22,481 nucleotides of DNA from NIOZ-UU35 sp964344175 (GCA_964344175.1 CAYFMI010000067.1:1-22481), one strand, 5' to 3'. Counted from the first letter of the stretch, positions 1 through 7,510 are shown. Numbers and translations are program-made. The notes: generated by a model not told the origin, from the sequence alone.

Positions 1-456
1 AACTCTACCACGTGTTGAGACCATTTTCTCTACCCACTTACCGGAAAGTAAAGCTGAATAGGCATTCGGCAATCCAAACAACTGGCGCAGTAAGGCGATC
101 GTTTCTAACTCAATCTGGGGCGCGATGGATTCATCTGATCCCAGGTTGTTCTGGTCGTAAATGCTAACCAGCCAATCGCCCGCCAATGCAGCCGGAGTCA
201 CGCCCCCGGTCACAAAGCCGTAATAGCGCGGCCCGGCGCTGCCGCTCAGTCCCGAAGCAAAACGTTCTTTGAAAATTTCCAAAGCTTTTTGAGCGCCAAA
301 ACCATCTGCAGGGATATTTGCCGGCGCGATTTTGGATGGCGAGACCGCGCCGGCTGGCATCGAATTTATTTCCGCAAAAAAGCGTTCTGCTTCCTCGACG
401 ATATTATCGAGCAAGGTGCCGATCTGCGAAAGATCGTTTGAAAGGTGTTTATCCAT
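1..456 (-). CDS. PLP-dependent (group II) decarboxylase, N-terminal part, runs off window
   Basis: The frame starts at the ATG at 456 (in-frame TGA 7 codons upstream) and stays open for 152 codons to the window edge. The N-terminal helical region and the stretch GPRYYGFVTGGVTPAALAGD, followed by an SIAPQIELETIALLRQLFGLP segment, look like pyridoxal-phosphate-dependent group II decarboxylases (glutamate, tyrosine, diaminobutyrate or aromatic amino-acid decarboxylase type). The PLP-binding lysine would lie beyond the window, so the substrate cannot be inferred. Oddity: after FGLPNAYS the family normally continues with a small-residue SGAT/N-type segment, but here the frame reads LLSGKWVEKMVSTRGRV, which does not fit, and the other two frames do not restore it. 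A rearrangement, inserted element or assembly edge within about the last 45 bases is possible. The gene lies 37 bases downstream of the 1047-residue gene on the same strand and could be co-transcribed with it. Confidence 0.75.
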   Translation of the reverse strand, partial: MDKHLSNDLSQIGTLLDNIVEEAERFFAEINSMPAGAVSPSKIAPANIPADGFGAQKALEIFKERFASGLSGSAGPRYYGFVTGGVTPAALAGDWLVSIYDQNNLGSDESIAPQIELETIALLRQLFGLPNAYSALLSGKWVEKMVSTRGRV

Positions 457-493
457 TATCGAGTTCCAGGCATGTCATTTCGCAGGTGGGCGC

Positions 494-3400
494 TCACTGC
501 CCGCCGCCCGGATTGACTTTGTAGACGATCAGGTAGCCGCCGGGGATGGCCGTCACCGAGGGGTCGCACAGGATTTGGCCCTGGCCGCCCTGGTCGCGGA
601 TCACGCCTTGTTTTAACAGCGTGAAATTCAACCCATCCTGACTCTCGTAGACTGAGATGCCCTGGGCGCAGTTGTACATGCGGATTGTGCCATCCGGCAT
701 CAGGATCGAGCCGGGCACGCTGCCGTTGAGCACGCGCACGCCGTCATCGGGGACGAAGTCCAGACCGTCGGCGCTGTGGGCGCTGAGGATGTCGCCGGAG
801 TTGAGGTACATGCGGTAACCCCCGTCGGGGAGCTGGACGACGTCGGGGTCGTAGATTTCGTCGATGATCACGCGGGTGCCTTCCTCGAGAGTGAAGTTGA
901 TGCCGTCCTCGGAGATGGCGCTGTAGATCGGGTGCGCCAGTTCGCGCACGGCGATATCGTAGAAGTACATGCGGAAACGCCCATCGGAGAGTTCGACCAC
1001 ATCCGGGTCTACGGGGACAATGTTCCCCAGGCCGGTGAAGTTTACATTCCCGAGCATTTCCCAACTTTCCCCGTTGTCGTCGCTGCGGGCGATACCGATG
1101 CGCTCCATATTCGGGCCGGTCATGTACGTGAAATCGACCCAGTAAGCCCACAAAGCCCCATCGGAAGCGGTCATCACATCGGGCACGGAGGCTTTATCGG
1201 CCAGCAGCGTTCCCGCGCTCCAGTTCAGCCCATCGCTGGAGGTGGCGTAGTAGGTCTGGTCGACGAAGGGATCATGGCCGCCGGGCGTATCGCCCCCCTC
1301 GCCAGGGGGCATAAAGGCGTCGCCCAGGCATTCCTGCAGAGCGGGTTCCTCATCGAAAGTGGGCGGACGTTTGAAATTGGAAATCTCCTCGAAGGCTTCT
1401 TCGCCCCAGGCTGCACGCAGGCAGGCTGCCTGATCTTCGGTCATCTGCTCGAAGGGATTGAATTCGGGAACAGGATGCTCTCCGGGAGCAGAATCAGCCC
1501 CCGAGGTCATGGGCGCTGGCGAATCCCCCCGGACATACACCGTTGTGATGCACTGCAAATCTAAAAAGTCCTGATTGTCCCTGCCGACATCATAGGAGAC
1601 GATCATCATATCCCCATAAACCTGAACCCAGGGCCGCTGGGCGTTGAAGTATTCGGTGTTGGCGCGGGTGACCTCAATAGTCTCTTGCAGTTCCCAGGCG
1701 GTGTCGTACACATCCACGTAAACATCGCCGCGCCCGTGTTCGCCTTTGTGGTAAGCGATGTAGATCAGGCCGTCGGCGTAGACGCCGCCCATCGACCATT
1801 GGGCGTCATCCTGCAGGGGGACCGTTTCGAGGTAGTTCCAGTCCTCGTCGTAGAGCAGGGCGCTCATTTGATTGCTGAAGAAATTATCGGCGGAGACGTA
1901 CGCGTAAGCGCCTTCGTAGTACACCAGTGTGCCGCCGTTGATGTTGGGATAGTCGTCGAGGATCAGATCTTCCACATAATTGAGATCACTGTCGTATATC
2001 CACAGGTGGGTATACTGCTCCTGATCCGGGTGGGCGGGCTGCTTATCGCTGCGTTGGGACTCGTCGAAGTTGGGATCGTACAGACCGCTGGCGAAGACCA
2101 GTCCGTTGTAGACGCGCACCATCTGGTCGTTGGCGAAGTGCTGTTCCGGCAGCGTGATGGTCGTTTCACCGACCACGTTGAAATCAAGATCATATTTGCG
2201 CAGCCGCCAGCCTTCGGGTGCGCCATTGAGCAGGTAGTAGAACTCACCGTCGGAGTCGATGGCGAAATCGCCGCCGTGCGTGGAGATCAGCTCAGGGTCT
2301 GTGGCAAAGCTGCCGTCGGGGTTCATCAGCCGCACCACATCGCCGTTGTAGCGCATCGTCTGCCCGTCGGCTTCACGGAAAGAGCCGCCGTAGAAATAAT
2401 CGAAGCCCGTTTCATCCGGACGCTGGAAGATGCGGCAGAAAGCGCCCATGTCGTATTCTTCACCGGCGGGCATGGTGCTGAAGACAGAATCCTGGTAAAC
2501 CCAGGATGAGCCGGGCGTGGATTGCGCGTTGACCTGTTCAAGGTAGATTTCGGCGTCCAGCGGGTCGGGGGATTCTTTGATAAGCGCCGCCATGTCGGGG
2601 TCGACCTCGGGGGTGGTTCGGATCCCGGGGCCAGTTCCTGCACCCAGGGAGGGGATCGTATCGCCGGGCATGTTGACCGCGAAGCCGGGGCTGGCGACGA
2701 TGAAGCTGGCGCCCAGCCCGATGCTTTCGCCTGTTATCACGGTATCGAAATCAGCCTCATTCAAAGGTTTGTACAGATCAGGGTGGATGGCGCGGCGGAT
2801 GATGGTTTGGCCTTGCAGGTCAACATGCGCGTAGGTCCAATATTCTCCATTGGCCGGGTCAAAATACCCCGCCGGGACTCCGCCGGTGTTGGTGGTCAGC
2901 ATCCCCTGGGGGAGAGATGGTTCCTGGACGTACTCGCCGTGCAGGTCTTTGGAAACCCAGACTGAGGTCGAGGGGCCGTGGGAAATATAGAGTACGTACT
3001 GGCCGCCATCGAAGAAGATGTCGGGGTCGGAGAAGGATTTGATTTGCGAACTGGGATCGATGGTCGCCGAAGCGCGCTGGCCTTCATCGAGCGTAAACTC
3101 ACTCCCGTCGCTGCCCTGCACTTCTGTGGCCGAACCGATCTCCCGCACGCAACTCGTCTCTGAAGCGCTGCACCCCGCCGGGTCCATACCCATCTGACCG
3201 TACAGGAAAAACATCACCAGACGGCCATCCTCGTCAACGATCAGCGAGGGATCGACAAACCCCCCGGAAAGTCCAGGAATGTCTACCTGGACGGGGGCTT
3301 CCTGGGTATCGGTGTTGAGGTTGTATCGCACGAGCTGGCCCGGCGTGTAGATATACAGCGTATCCCCTCGGCGGATGACATCCGGCACCGAGCTGGAGTA

Positions 3401-3637
3401 AGGCTCCCATCCGGGGATCAGACTCCAGTTCTCGCCGTCGTCGCTCCCCGCCAGGTAGACCATGTGATTCTGCGGGTTGTGGCAGTCGGCCCCGCCGGCG
3501 CTATCGCAGGCGTGGAAGGCCATCAGGTAGGGCGCGCTGACGGTTTCTTCTGATTTCTGGCTATCGGCATGAGAAAATGCTAAAGAAAAGGCCAGGATGA
3601 GTAATGTCAGACCGAAAAGTTTGGCGTACTTTTTCAT
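494..3637 (-). CDS. Large secreted protein with three beta-propeller-like regions and a Cys-paired linker
   Basis: 1047 residues, exported: a Lys-rich start and hydrophobic core form a signal peptide (about residues 1-24, ending near SHADS). AGAGG about 10 bases upstream supports the ATG. Residues about 35-230 carry repeats of the type SDDGENW, VPDVI..GDTLYIY, VDPSLIVDEDGRLVMFF and DPDIFFDGGQYVLYIS, which resemble blades of five-bladed GH43/GH32-like or sialidase-like propellers. Residues about 380-705 form a different repeat region with blades such as LWIYDSDLNYVEDL and LLYDEDWNYLETV. Residues about 729-771 are a short helical segment with Cys739 and Cys770. Residues about 785-1040 return to the first type (SSDGLNW, SVPDVM, VDPDVVELSDGRFRMYF, YDPDVVQLPDGGYRMYL). 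The N- and C-terminal regions therefore look homologous. I cannot assign catalytic acids. It may bind or process extracellular glycans, but function is unknown. Two longish open frames on the opposite strand are antisense shadows. Confidence 0.85.
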   Translation of the reverse strand: MKKYAKLFGLTLLILAFSLAFSHADSQKSEETVSAPYLMAFHACDSAGGADCHNPQNHMVYLAGSDDGENWSLIPGWEPYSSSVPDVIRRGDTLYIYTPGQLVRYNLNTDTQEAPVQVDIPGLSGGFVDPSLIVDEDGRLVMFFLYGQMGMDPAGCSASETSCVREIGSATEVQGSDGSEFTLDEGQRASATIDPSSQIKSFSDPDIFFDGGQYVLYISHGPSTSVWVSKDLHGEYVQEPSLPQGMLTTNTGGVPAGYFDPANGEYWTYAHVDLQGQTIIRRAIHPDLYKPLNEADFDTVITGESIGLGASFIVASPGFAVNMPGDTIPSLGAGTGPGIRTTPEVDPDMAALIKESPDPLDAEIYLEQVNAQSTPGSSWVYQDSVFSTMPAGEEYDMGAFCRIFQRPDETGFDYFYGGSFREADGQTMRYNGDVVRLMNPDGSFATDPELISTHGGDFAIDSDGEFYYLLNGAPEGWRLRKYDLDFNVVGETTITLPEQHFANDQMVRVYNGLVFASGLYDPNFDESQRSDKQPAHPDQEQYTHLWIYDSDLNYVEDLILDDYPNINGGTLVYYEGAYAYVSADNFFSNQMSALLYDEDWNYLETVPLQDDAQWSMGGVYADGLIYIAYHKGEHGRGDVYVDVYDTAWELQETIEVTRANTEYFNAQRPWVQVYGDMMIVSYDVGRDNQDFLDLQCITTVYVRGDSPAPMTSGADSAPGEHPVPEFNPFEQMTEDQAACLRAAWGEEAFEEISNFKRPPTFDEEPALQECLGDAFMPPGEGGDTPGGHDPFVDQTYYATSSDGLNWSAGTLLADKASVPDVMTASDGALWAYWVDFTYMTGPNMERIGIARSDDNGESWEMLGNVNFTGLGNIVPVDPDVVELSDGRFRMYFYDIAVRELAHPIYSAISEDGINFTLEEGTRVIIDEIYDPDVVQLPDGGYRMYLNSGDILSAHSADGLDFVPDDGVRVLNGSVPGSILMPDGTIRMYNCAQGISVYESQDGLNFTLLKQGVIRDQGGQGQILCDPSVTAIPGGYLIVYKVNPGGGQ
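1325..1453 (-). other. Short helical Cys-paired domain inside the 1047-residue protein
   Basis: Encodes about residues 729-771. The segment has AACLRAAWGEEAFEEI, then a Pro-rich turn (KRPPT), then EEPALQECLG. The two cysteines, 31 residues apart in an acidic helical context, suggest a disulfide-tied or metal-binding mini-domain separating two propeller-like regions. I recall similar segments in other bacterial secreted proteins but cannot name the family; this is pattern recognition only. Confidence 0.4.
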
Positions 3638-3656
3638 GATTTTGTACCTCTATTTC

Positions 3657-3750
3657 CCCTCACCCTAGCCCTCTCCCTCAGGGTGAGGGAACTGAATCAC
3701 CAGTTATTACTGCCCTCTCACAGCGGGAGTGGACGGGGGAGGGTGAGGGA
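3657..3750. repeat. CCCTCACCCT-type palindromic intergenic repeat
   Basis: A 10-base arm at 3657-3666 (ccctcaccct) is the reverse complement of 3680-3689 (agggtgaggg), and the same right arm recurs at 3740-3749. The 13-base loop contains agccctctc. Repeats of this kind are widely scattered in intergenic DNA of filamentous and environmental bacteria. It lies between the M50-like gene (stop at 3764) and the 1047-residue gene (start at 3637), so it could form an RNA hairpin ending or attenuating transcription from the first gene. No clear T-tract follows. Confidence 0.6.
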
Positions 3751-3763
3751 GACGTTATGTTTC

Positions 3764-4294
3764 TTAGTTGTTGCGCCGCCAATACAGGATTGTGCTGCCG
3801 TCGGTGAAGCCCAGGGGCAGGAATGCGCCTAGGGTGAAAACCAGCAAATTGTCGGCGAAGATAAAGCAGGCGAATATCCATGCCAACCCGCCGGTAGCGG
3901 ATAACGCCCAGGCCGCGGCCCCGCTGAGGGCGCTCAGCATGAAGCTGGCGGCTGGGCCGCCCAGGGCGCGTTGGATGTGAACCCGGGCTGGAAGTTCGCC
4001 TTCATCGCGCGGGTAACGGGAGATTGCCAGCGCGCCGATAAAGGTCACGCCGCTCATCGGGTGGCCAGTGCGCCGGGCGGCGAAGGCATGACCGAGGTTG
4101 TGCCATAACTCTGAGAGATAATGCAAGAGTGTGGCGAGAAACGCGCCCAAGATGGAAATGCCCAACGATAAGTCAGAGAAAATGATCGCGAAAACGCTGA
4201 GAATGATCCATATGAGTGCGAAACCGACCAGCGCTGAAGCGCGGGCATTCAGTCTTAGCCCGGCCAGATGGCCTAATGGGTAAATTTTTGACAT
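3764..4294 (-). CDS. Divergent M50 (site-2 protease-like) membrane protein with degenerate HExxH
   Basis: 176 residues with about four hydrophobic segments (roughly 20-40, 45-62, 112-135, 137-162). The layout follows small site-2 protease/M50 proteins: a motif at residues 65-69 inside a membrane-associated helix (ELWHNLGHAFAARRTGHPM), an ALGGPAASFMLS segment at about 110-120 like the family's GP(A)AN region, and a late Asp165 in LGFTDGSTI resembling the LDG metal-ligand motif. The catalytic Glu of HExxH is Asn66 here, so hydrolysis by the usual mechanism would not be expected. It may be an inactive pseudoprotease that still binds substrate or metal. The ATG at 4294 has only a weak GGA upstream. 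The other reading frames across this interval are shadows. Confidence 0.7.
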   Translation of the reverse strand: MSKIYPLGHLAGLRLNARASALVGFALIWIILSVFAIIFSDLSLGISILGAFLATLLHYLSELWHNLGHAFAARRTGHPMSGVTFIGALAISRYPRDEGELPARVHIQRALGGPAASFMLSALSGAAAWALSATGGLAWIFACFIFADNLLVFTLGAFLPLGFTDGSTILYWRRNN

Positions 4295-4327
4295 AAATAG
4301 TCCATTACTAAATTTTGAAAATTTTAC

Positions 4328-4341
4328 ACAATAATTATTGT
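4328..4341. promoter_or_regulatory. 14-base perfect palindrome upstream of the M50-like gene
   Basis: acaataattattgt is its own reverse complement. It sits 34-47 bases upstream of the ATG at 4294, beside a TAAAAT (-10-like, minus strand, 4321-4326). This is where an operator for a dimeric repressor would be expected, but no regulator family can be named and A/T-rich palindromes also arise by chance. Confidence 0.3.
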
Positions 4342-4345
4342 CTAC

Positions 4346-4480
4346 CTATCTGACACGTATGGCTTTGGACGCTGATTCACGCAGATAAACATGATTTTTT
4401 GTTTCGACTTCACCGTTTTTTTGCTTTTATCAGCGATCATCAGCGTAAATCTGCGTCCTGATTTTTAAACTGTCAGATGG
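4346..4480. repeat. MITE-like 135-base inverted-repeat element
   Basis: The ends are imperfect inverted repeats about 40 bases long. The outer arms ctatctgaca (4346-4355) and tgtcagatgg (4471-4480) match 9 of 10 when inverted. The inner arms at 4367-4386 (starting ggacgctgatt) and 4439-4458 (ending ctgcgtcc) match at 17 of 20 positions. The A/T-rich centre contains T-runs and no open frame. This is the structure of a miniature inverted-repeat element or a dispersed hairpin repeat. It lies between the lipoprotein gene ending at 4486 and the M50-like gene starting at 4294, filling most of that gap. No target-site duplication is clear. Confidence 0.6.
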
Positions 4481-4485
4481 CCACA

Positions 4486-5541
4486 TTATTGTTGGAGCAT
4501 TTCTAAGACCATCGGCAAATTGACGGCACTAACTCGCTCAGCTTGCGATGCCACATACTGCACGGTTTGTTCGTACAGCGACCACACGGCATCTTGTTGC
4601 GCCTGGGTGAGTAAAGCGGCCTTGAGCGTTGGATCCCAATCCGGGCGTTTGCCGCCGTCTACATAGACGGTCAGCCAGGCAGATCGCTCGGCGAAGAAAT
4701 CGTTGTCGTGCATTTTGACGCCGATGAAGTAGGGCGCTTCACCGCCCCGGGCATTGCGGGCCTGATCTAGGGCCGCTTCGAACGCCTGGGCCGCGTCCTC
4801 GCCGACATGCTCGAAGAGTTTGTAATCTGCGTGCTCAGGTCGGAGAGGTAGGCCATATTTTGTATCGCCCAGGTTGGGCGGCTCTATGCCGTGTGAGATG
4901 GTCATTTGCGCGCCCAGTTCGCGGAAGACGCGCATTGCGGTTTCTTTGATGGCCGGGTCGCTGGCCGAGGCCGAGGCCGCATACGGAGGGTAGCCGATCA
5001 GCGCAGCGACTTGCTGGTAGCCGCCGGGCGCGTCCGTGGTCTGACCAGTCACAGGGTCGACGGCCTGGGTCTCGTAGCGCAGTATGGTTTCGTAGATTTG
5101 CTCCTCAGGCATCCCCTTGAGAGCCAGCCAGTCATAGCTGGTGGCATACGGCCTCGGGGCGCGGTAATGATAGGAAATTGCAACCACCGCTGAGGTCGTT
5201 AGCCGTTCCATCAATGCGGGGTATTCTTCGGCATAGATGCTCGCCATCACGTCCGTCAGGTAGATATCCACTGGCATGGCGTAGGCCTCATGCAGGGTAA
5301 TGATCTTATCCAGCACGGCAGCGGATTCAGCGGGGTAGCTGAAATCCTGTACATTGATCGAGAAGATGGCGTAAAACAGAGCCTCAGGGAGGTCGACCGG
5401 TGGAGGTTCTGGCGTCACTGTGGGCGCGGCTGCGGAAGCCTGGGTTTCAGCTGCCGGGGCAGGCGCGCTCTGGGGTGTAAGCAGATTGCAGGCCAGCGTG
5501 ATCAAAATGAGCAAGGCAGGAAAAATCGTTGTGCGATTCAT
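4486..5541 (-). CDS. Lipoprotein, possibly polysaccharide deacetylase-like
   Basis: 351 residues. The N terminus (MNRTTIFPALLILITLAC) is a lipoprotein signal with lipobox LTLAC and Cys18 as the predicted lipidated residue, followed by an Ala/Pro/Thr-rich spacer to about residue 50. The body begins ALFYAIFSINVQDF and alternates predicted strands and helices. It contains AISYHYRAPRPY (His125) and GVKMHDNDFF (about 274-283), which recall the metal-binding His and late motifs of NodB-type polysaccharide deacetylases, although no canonical TFDDGP is present. It is a tandem neighbour of the 628-residue secreted protein, which shows a comparable FLFTHTED...GYHAHHD arrangement, so the two may be distant relatives. 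GAGGA about 10 bases upstream supports the ATG at 5541. The substrate is unknown. Confidence 0.7.
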   Translation of the reverse strand: MNRTTIFPALLILITLACNLLTPQSAPAPAAETQASAAAPTVTPEPPPVDLPEALFYAIFSINVQDFSYPAESAAVLDKIITLHEAYAMPVDIYLTDVMASIYAEEYPALMERLTTSAVVAISYHYRAPRPYATSYDWLALKGMPEEQIYETILRYETQAVDPVTGQTTDAPGGYQQVAALIGYPPYAASASASDPAIKETAMRVFRELGAQMTISHGIEPPNLGDTKYGLPLRPEHADYKLFEHVGEDAAQAFEAALDQARNARGGEAPYFIGVKMHDNDFFAERSAWLTVYVDGGKRPDWDPTLKAALLTQAQQDAVWSLYEQTVQYVASQAERVSAVNLPMVLEMLQQ

Positions 5542-5568
5542 GATGAATCTTCCTCAGGGGATCAACCA

Positions 5569-5574
5569 ATCATA
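5569..5574 (-). promoter_or_regulatory. Candidate -10 box for the lipoprotein at 5541
   Basis: Read on the minus strand this is TATGAT, about 28 bases upstream of the ATG and just downstream of the strong hairpin at 5582-5618. If that hairpin ends transcription of the gene starting at 7510, a separate promoter here would be needed. No good -35 match is visible. Confidence 0.25.
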
Positions 5575-5581
5575 AATTCCG

Positions 5582-5618
5582 TCAGGCCTGACAGGTTTCT
5601 GAAACCTGTCAGGCCTGA
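5582..5618. terminator. Perfect 17-bp hairpin repeat, likely terminator of the 628-residue gene
   Basis: The 17-base arms at 5582-5598 and 5602-5618 are exact reverse complements around a 3-base loop (ctg). Each arm contains tcaggcctgacagg. It begins 5 bases past the stop codon at 5624, where a terminator would act. It lacks a strong T-tract and resembles the cctgacaggttt-type dispersed palindromes of many bacterial genomes, so it may be a repeat co-opted as a terminator. Confidence 0.6.
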
Positions 5619-5623
5619 TGCTC

Positions 5624-7510
5624 TCAGGGCATCCGCAAGCGGGCCGGTTTGAACGACCAGGCCGTGCCGGAGCAGGTCGCCAGGCAGCCGATATCTTGGA
5701 GCAGATCGTAGGTCACGGGCATAGCCTGGGTGGACGGAAGGGTGACGGCCTCCACCGGAGTTCCAGCGAAGTCAGCGGCGTAGACGGTTGCCATGCCGTA
5801 GAGCAGTTGGGCGGCGCTGATCTCGCCTGCGGAGGTCTGGTAAGAGGGCTGTACTGTGGCGTTGGGGGTAACCTGCCAGGGCTGATCCGGGGCGAAGCTG
5901 GGCGCTAACTGCTCGGCCAGGGCAATAATTTCTTTGGTTGAGAGGGTGATTTCTGCCGCAGCATCCACCGCCGAGAGCGGCCCATAAACCGCGTTGGGTA
6001 ATTGGAGGGTTGCTGAACTCATCTCACCGCTGCCATTGCCGACACTCAGCACCAGCAGGGTGAAAAGGTCGCGCAGTGAATAAAAATCGCTCCCGTCACT
6101 GACCCAATCGGGCGGGCGATCTGTCCAGTTGAGCAGCGCCCAGCGGGAGAGCAAGTCAAGCTGCGCCGGTTCGATTTGCCAGTATTCCGGCGGGGCGACC
6201 ATATTGACCACGTCCTGACTGTTAACGAATACGGAGCCGGGATTCGCGGGAAGCACTTCATCGAGCAGATAGTCAAGCGCATCCACGCTTTGCTGGTAAA
6301 AGCGTTCAATATCCTGGCGGGAGTTCAGCAGTTCAGGGGGCAGCTCCGGATTTTCTGGGTTAGCATACCCGTAGATGGTGGGGCTGGTATTCACATTTTG
6401 CTTGGTGTAAATGAATTTGGAGGCCAGCCCGGTCAGGACAAGATTAGGCCGCGAGCGGTCCAGGTCTGCGAGCATCGCCGTCGCGTATTGCGGCCCTTTG
6501 AGCGTGTCGATGCCGCGCGTCTCATCGATGGGGCTGCCGCCGGTCATTTTTATAACATTGTCAGCCCAGAAGACTGAAGAGGAGGTCTCATTCGTGGGGG
6601 TCAGGCGTTCCATCAGTTCTGCCACGGCGGCGCGCCGCTCTCCACCGCCAAAGGGGCCGTGATCCGGGTAGCCGAAACCCAGCAGCCGGTCAGGTAAAAT
6701 TTGCGAGGCAGCATGGCTGGCCGGGCCGCCCTCGTAGGCCGTATCTGATTGCAGGAAGTTACCGCTGAGCGCCTCGACCGGGCCAAAATTATCCAACACA
6801 GCATAAAGGCCGCCGCCCGTGGCTTCGAGGCAGCCGCCATAATGGATGTCCTTGAGGCAGCCCAGCCAATCCACTATGCCATTGACCATTTCCTCCCAGG
6901 AGGAGTTCTCGTTGAAATCGTTTTGCGGACGGTTGCTGTAGGTCGAGTCGTGATGGGCGTGATAGCCAAAATCGACCACGCCCGCTTCATTAGCGGCGCG
7001 CAGCAGGTCGAGTACCCCGGTCTGCGGGTTGCGCTCGGCGACCGTTTGCGCATCGGATCCCTGGAACATGATCGTCCACACCAGTCCAGCTTCAGGATGG
7101 GAGGCCGCCAGAGCCTCGATTTCAGGCACCAAACGGAGATAGCGTTCCTCGCTCAGTTCGTGGTTGAACGGGTCCTCGGTGTGAGTGAAAAGGAAGAAAT
7201 ACAGCGGCTGGTTACCGCTGATGGATTCACCCCCGGCTTCCACAGGAGCGGGAGCGAATCCGCCTGACGGGGTAAATTTACCCGCATCTCCCGGTGTGGC
7301 GGGAGTATTAAACTGGTTTGTGTCCGATGTAGACGCACAATCAGCCGGGCAATTCTGGGGGTTTTCTGGGCTTTTGCATACGCCATCGCCGCAGGCATTA
7401 CTGAGAGGGGCCGCAGGAGCATTCGCCGCGACATTGGAAGCGCCGATCAAGCCGCTGCTGATGGTGAATAAGACAAAAATTAGTCCAATAAGTAGGTTTT
7501 TCTTTTTCAT
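5624..7510 (-). CDS. Secreted protein with CGDG-type Cys module and deacetylase-like body
   Basis: 628 residues. The signal peptide (about residues 1-30, MKKKNLLIGLIFVLFTISSG) has no lipobox, so the protein is probably released or otherwise wall-retained. Residues 40-58 are CGDGVCKSPENPQNCPADC, a C-x4-C-x8-C-x3-C module. From about residue 100 the body begins YFFLFTHTEDPFNHE, then VWTIMFQGSD, then VVDFGYHAHHDSTYSNRP at about 178-195. This looks like a beta/alpha-barrel carbohydrate esterase or hydrolase with His/Asp metal-type motifs, but no family signature is complete. The C-terminal 130 residues (for example GEISAAQLLYGMATVYAAD) faintly resemble pseudomurein-binding-type repeats. AAGGAG 7 bases upstream makes the start secure. 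It stands between the zinc-ribbon gene and the smaller lipoprotein. Its role in extracellular glycan modification is an inference. Confidence 0.75.
   Translation of the reverse strand: MKKKNLLIGLIFVLFTISSGLIGASNVAANAPAAPLSNACGDGVCKSPENPQNCPADCASTSDTNQFNTPATPGDAGKFTPSGGFAPAPVEAGGESISGNQPLYFFLFTHTEDPFNHELSEERYLRLVPEIEALAASHPEAGLVWTIMFQGSDAQTVAERNPQTGVLDLLRAANEAGVVDFGYHAHHDSTYSNRPQNDFNENSSWEEMVNGIVDWLGCLKDIHYGGCLEATGGGLYAVLDNFGPVEALSGNFLQSDTAYEGGPASHAASQILPDRLLGFGYPDHGPFGGGERRAAVAELMERLTPTNETSSSVFWADNVIKMTGGSPIDETRGIDTLKGPQYATAMLADLDRSRPNLVLTGLASKFIYTKQNVNTSPTIYGYANPENPELPPELLNSRQDIERFYQQSVDALDYLLDEVLPANPGSVFVNSQDVVNMVAPPEYWQIEPAQLDLLSRWALLNWTDRPPDWVSDGSDFYSLRDLFTLLVLSVGNGSGEMSSATLQLPNAVYGPLSAVDAAAEITLSTKEIIALAEQLAPSFAPDQPWQVTPNATVQPSYQTSAGEISAAQLLYGMATVYAADFAGTPVEAVTLPSTQAMPVTYDLLQDIGCLATCSGTAWSFKPARLRMP
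7337..7393 (-). other. Cys module 1 (C-x4-C-x8-C-x3-C)
   Basis: Encodes residues 40-58 of the 628-residue protein. The spacing matches exactly the modules at 9013-9069 and 9903-9959. The pattern (CGDGxC, a PEN core, then NCPxDC) is a small disulfide or metal-binding unit recurrent in secreted bacterial and archaeal proteins. Confidence 0.7.

Noticed and set aside
776..2509. Two long plus-strand open frames (262 and 274 codons)
   Set aside because: They lie wholly antisense to the 1047-residue gene, with low-complexity Val/Asp-rich translation and no ribosome sites. They come from codon bias on the other strand.
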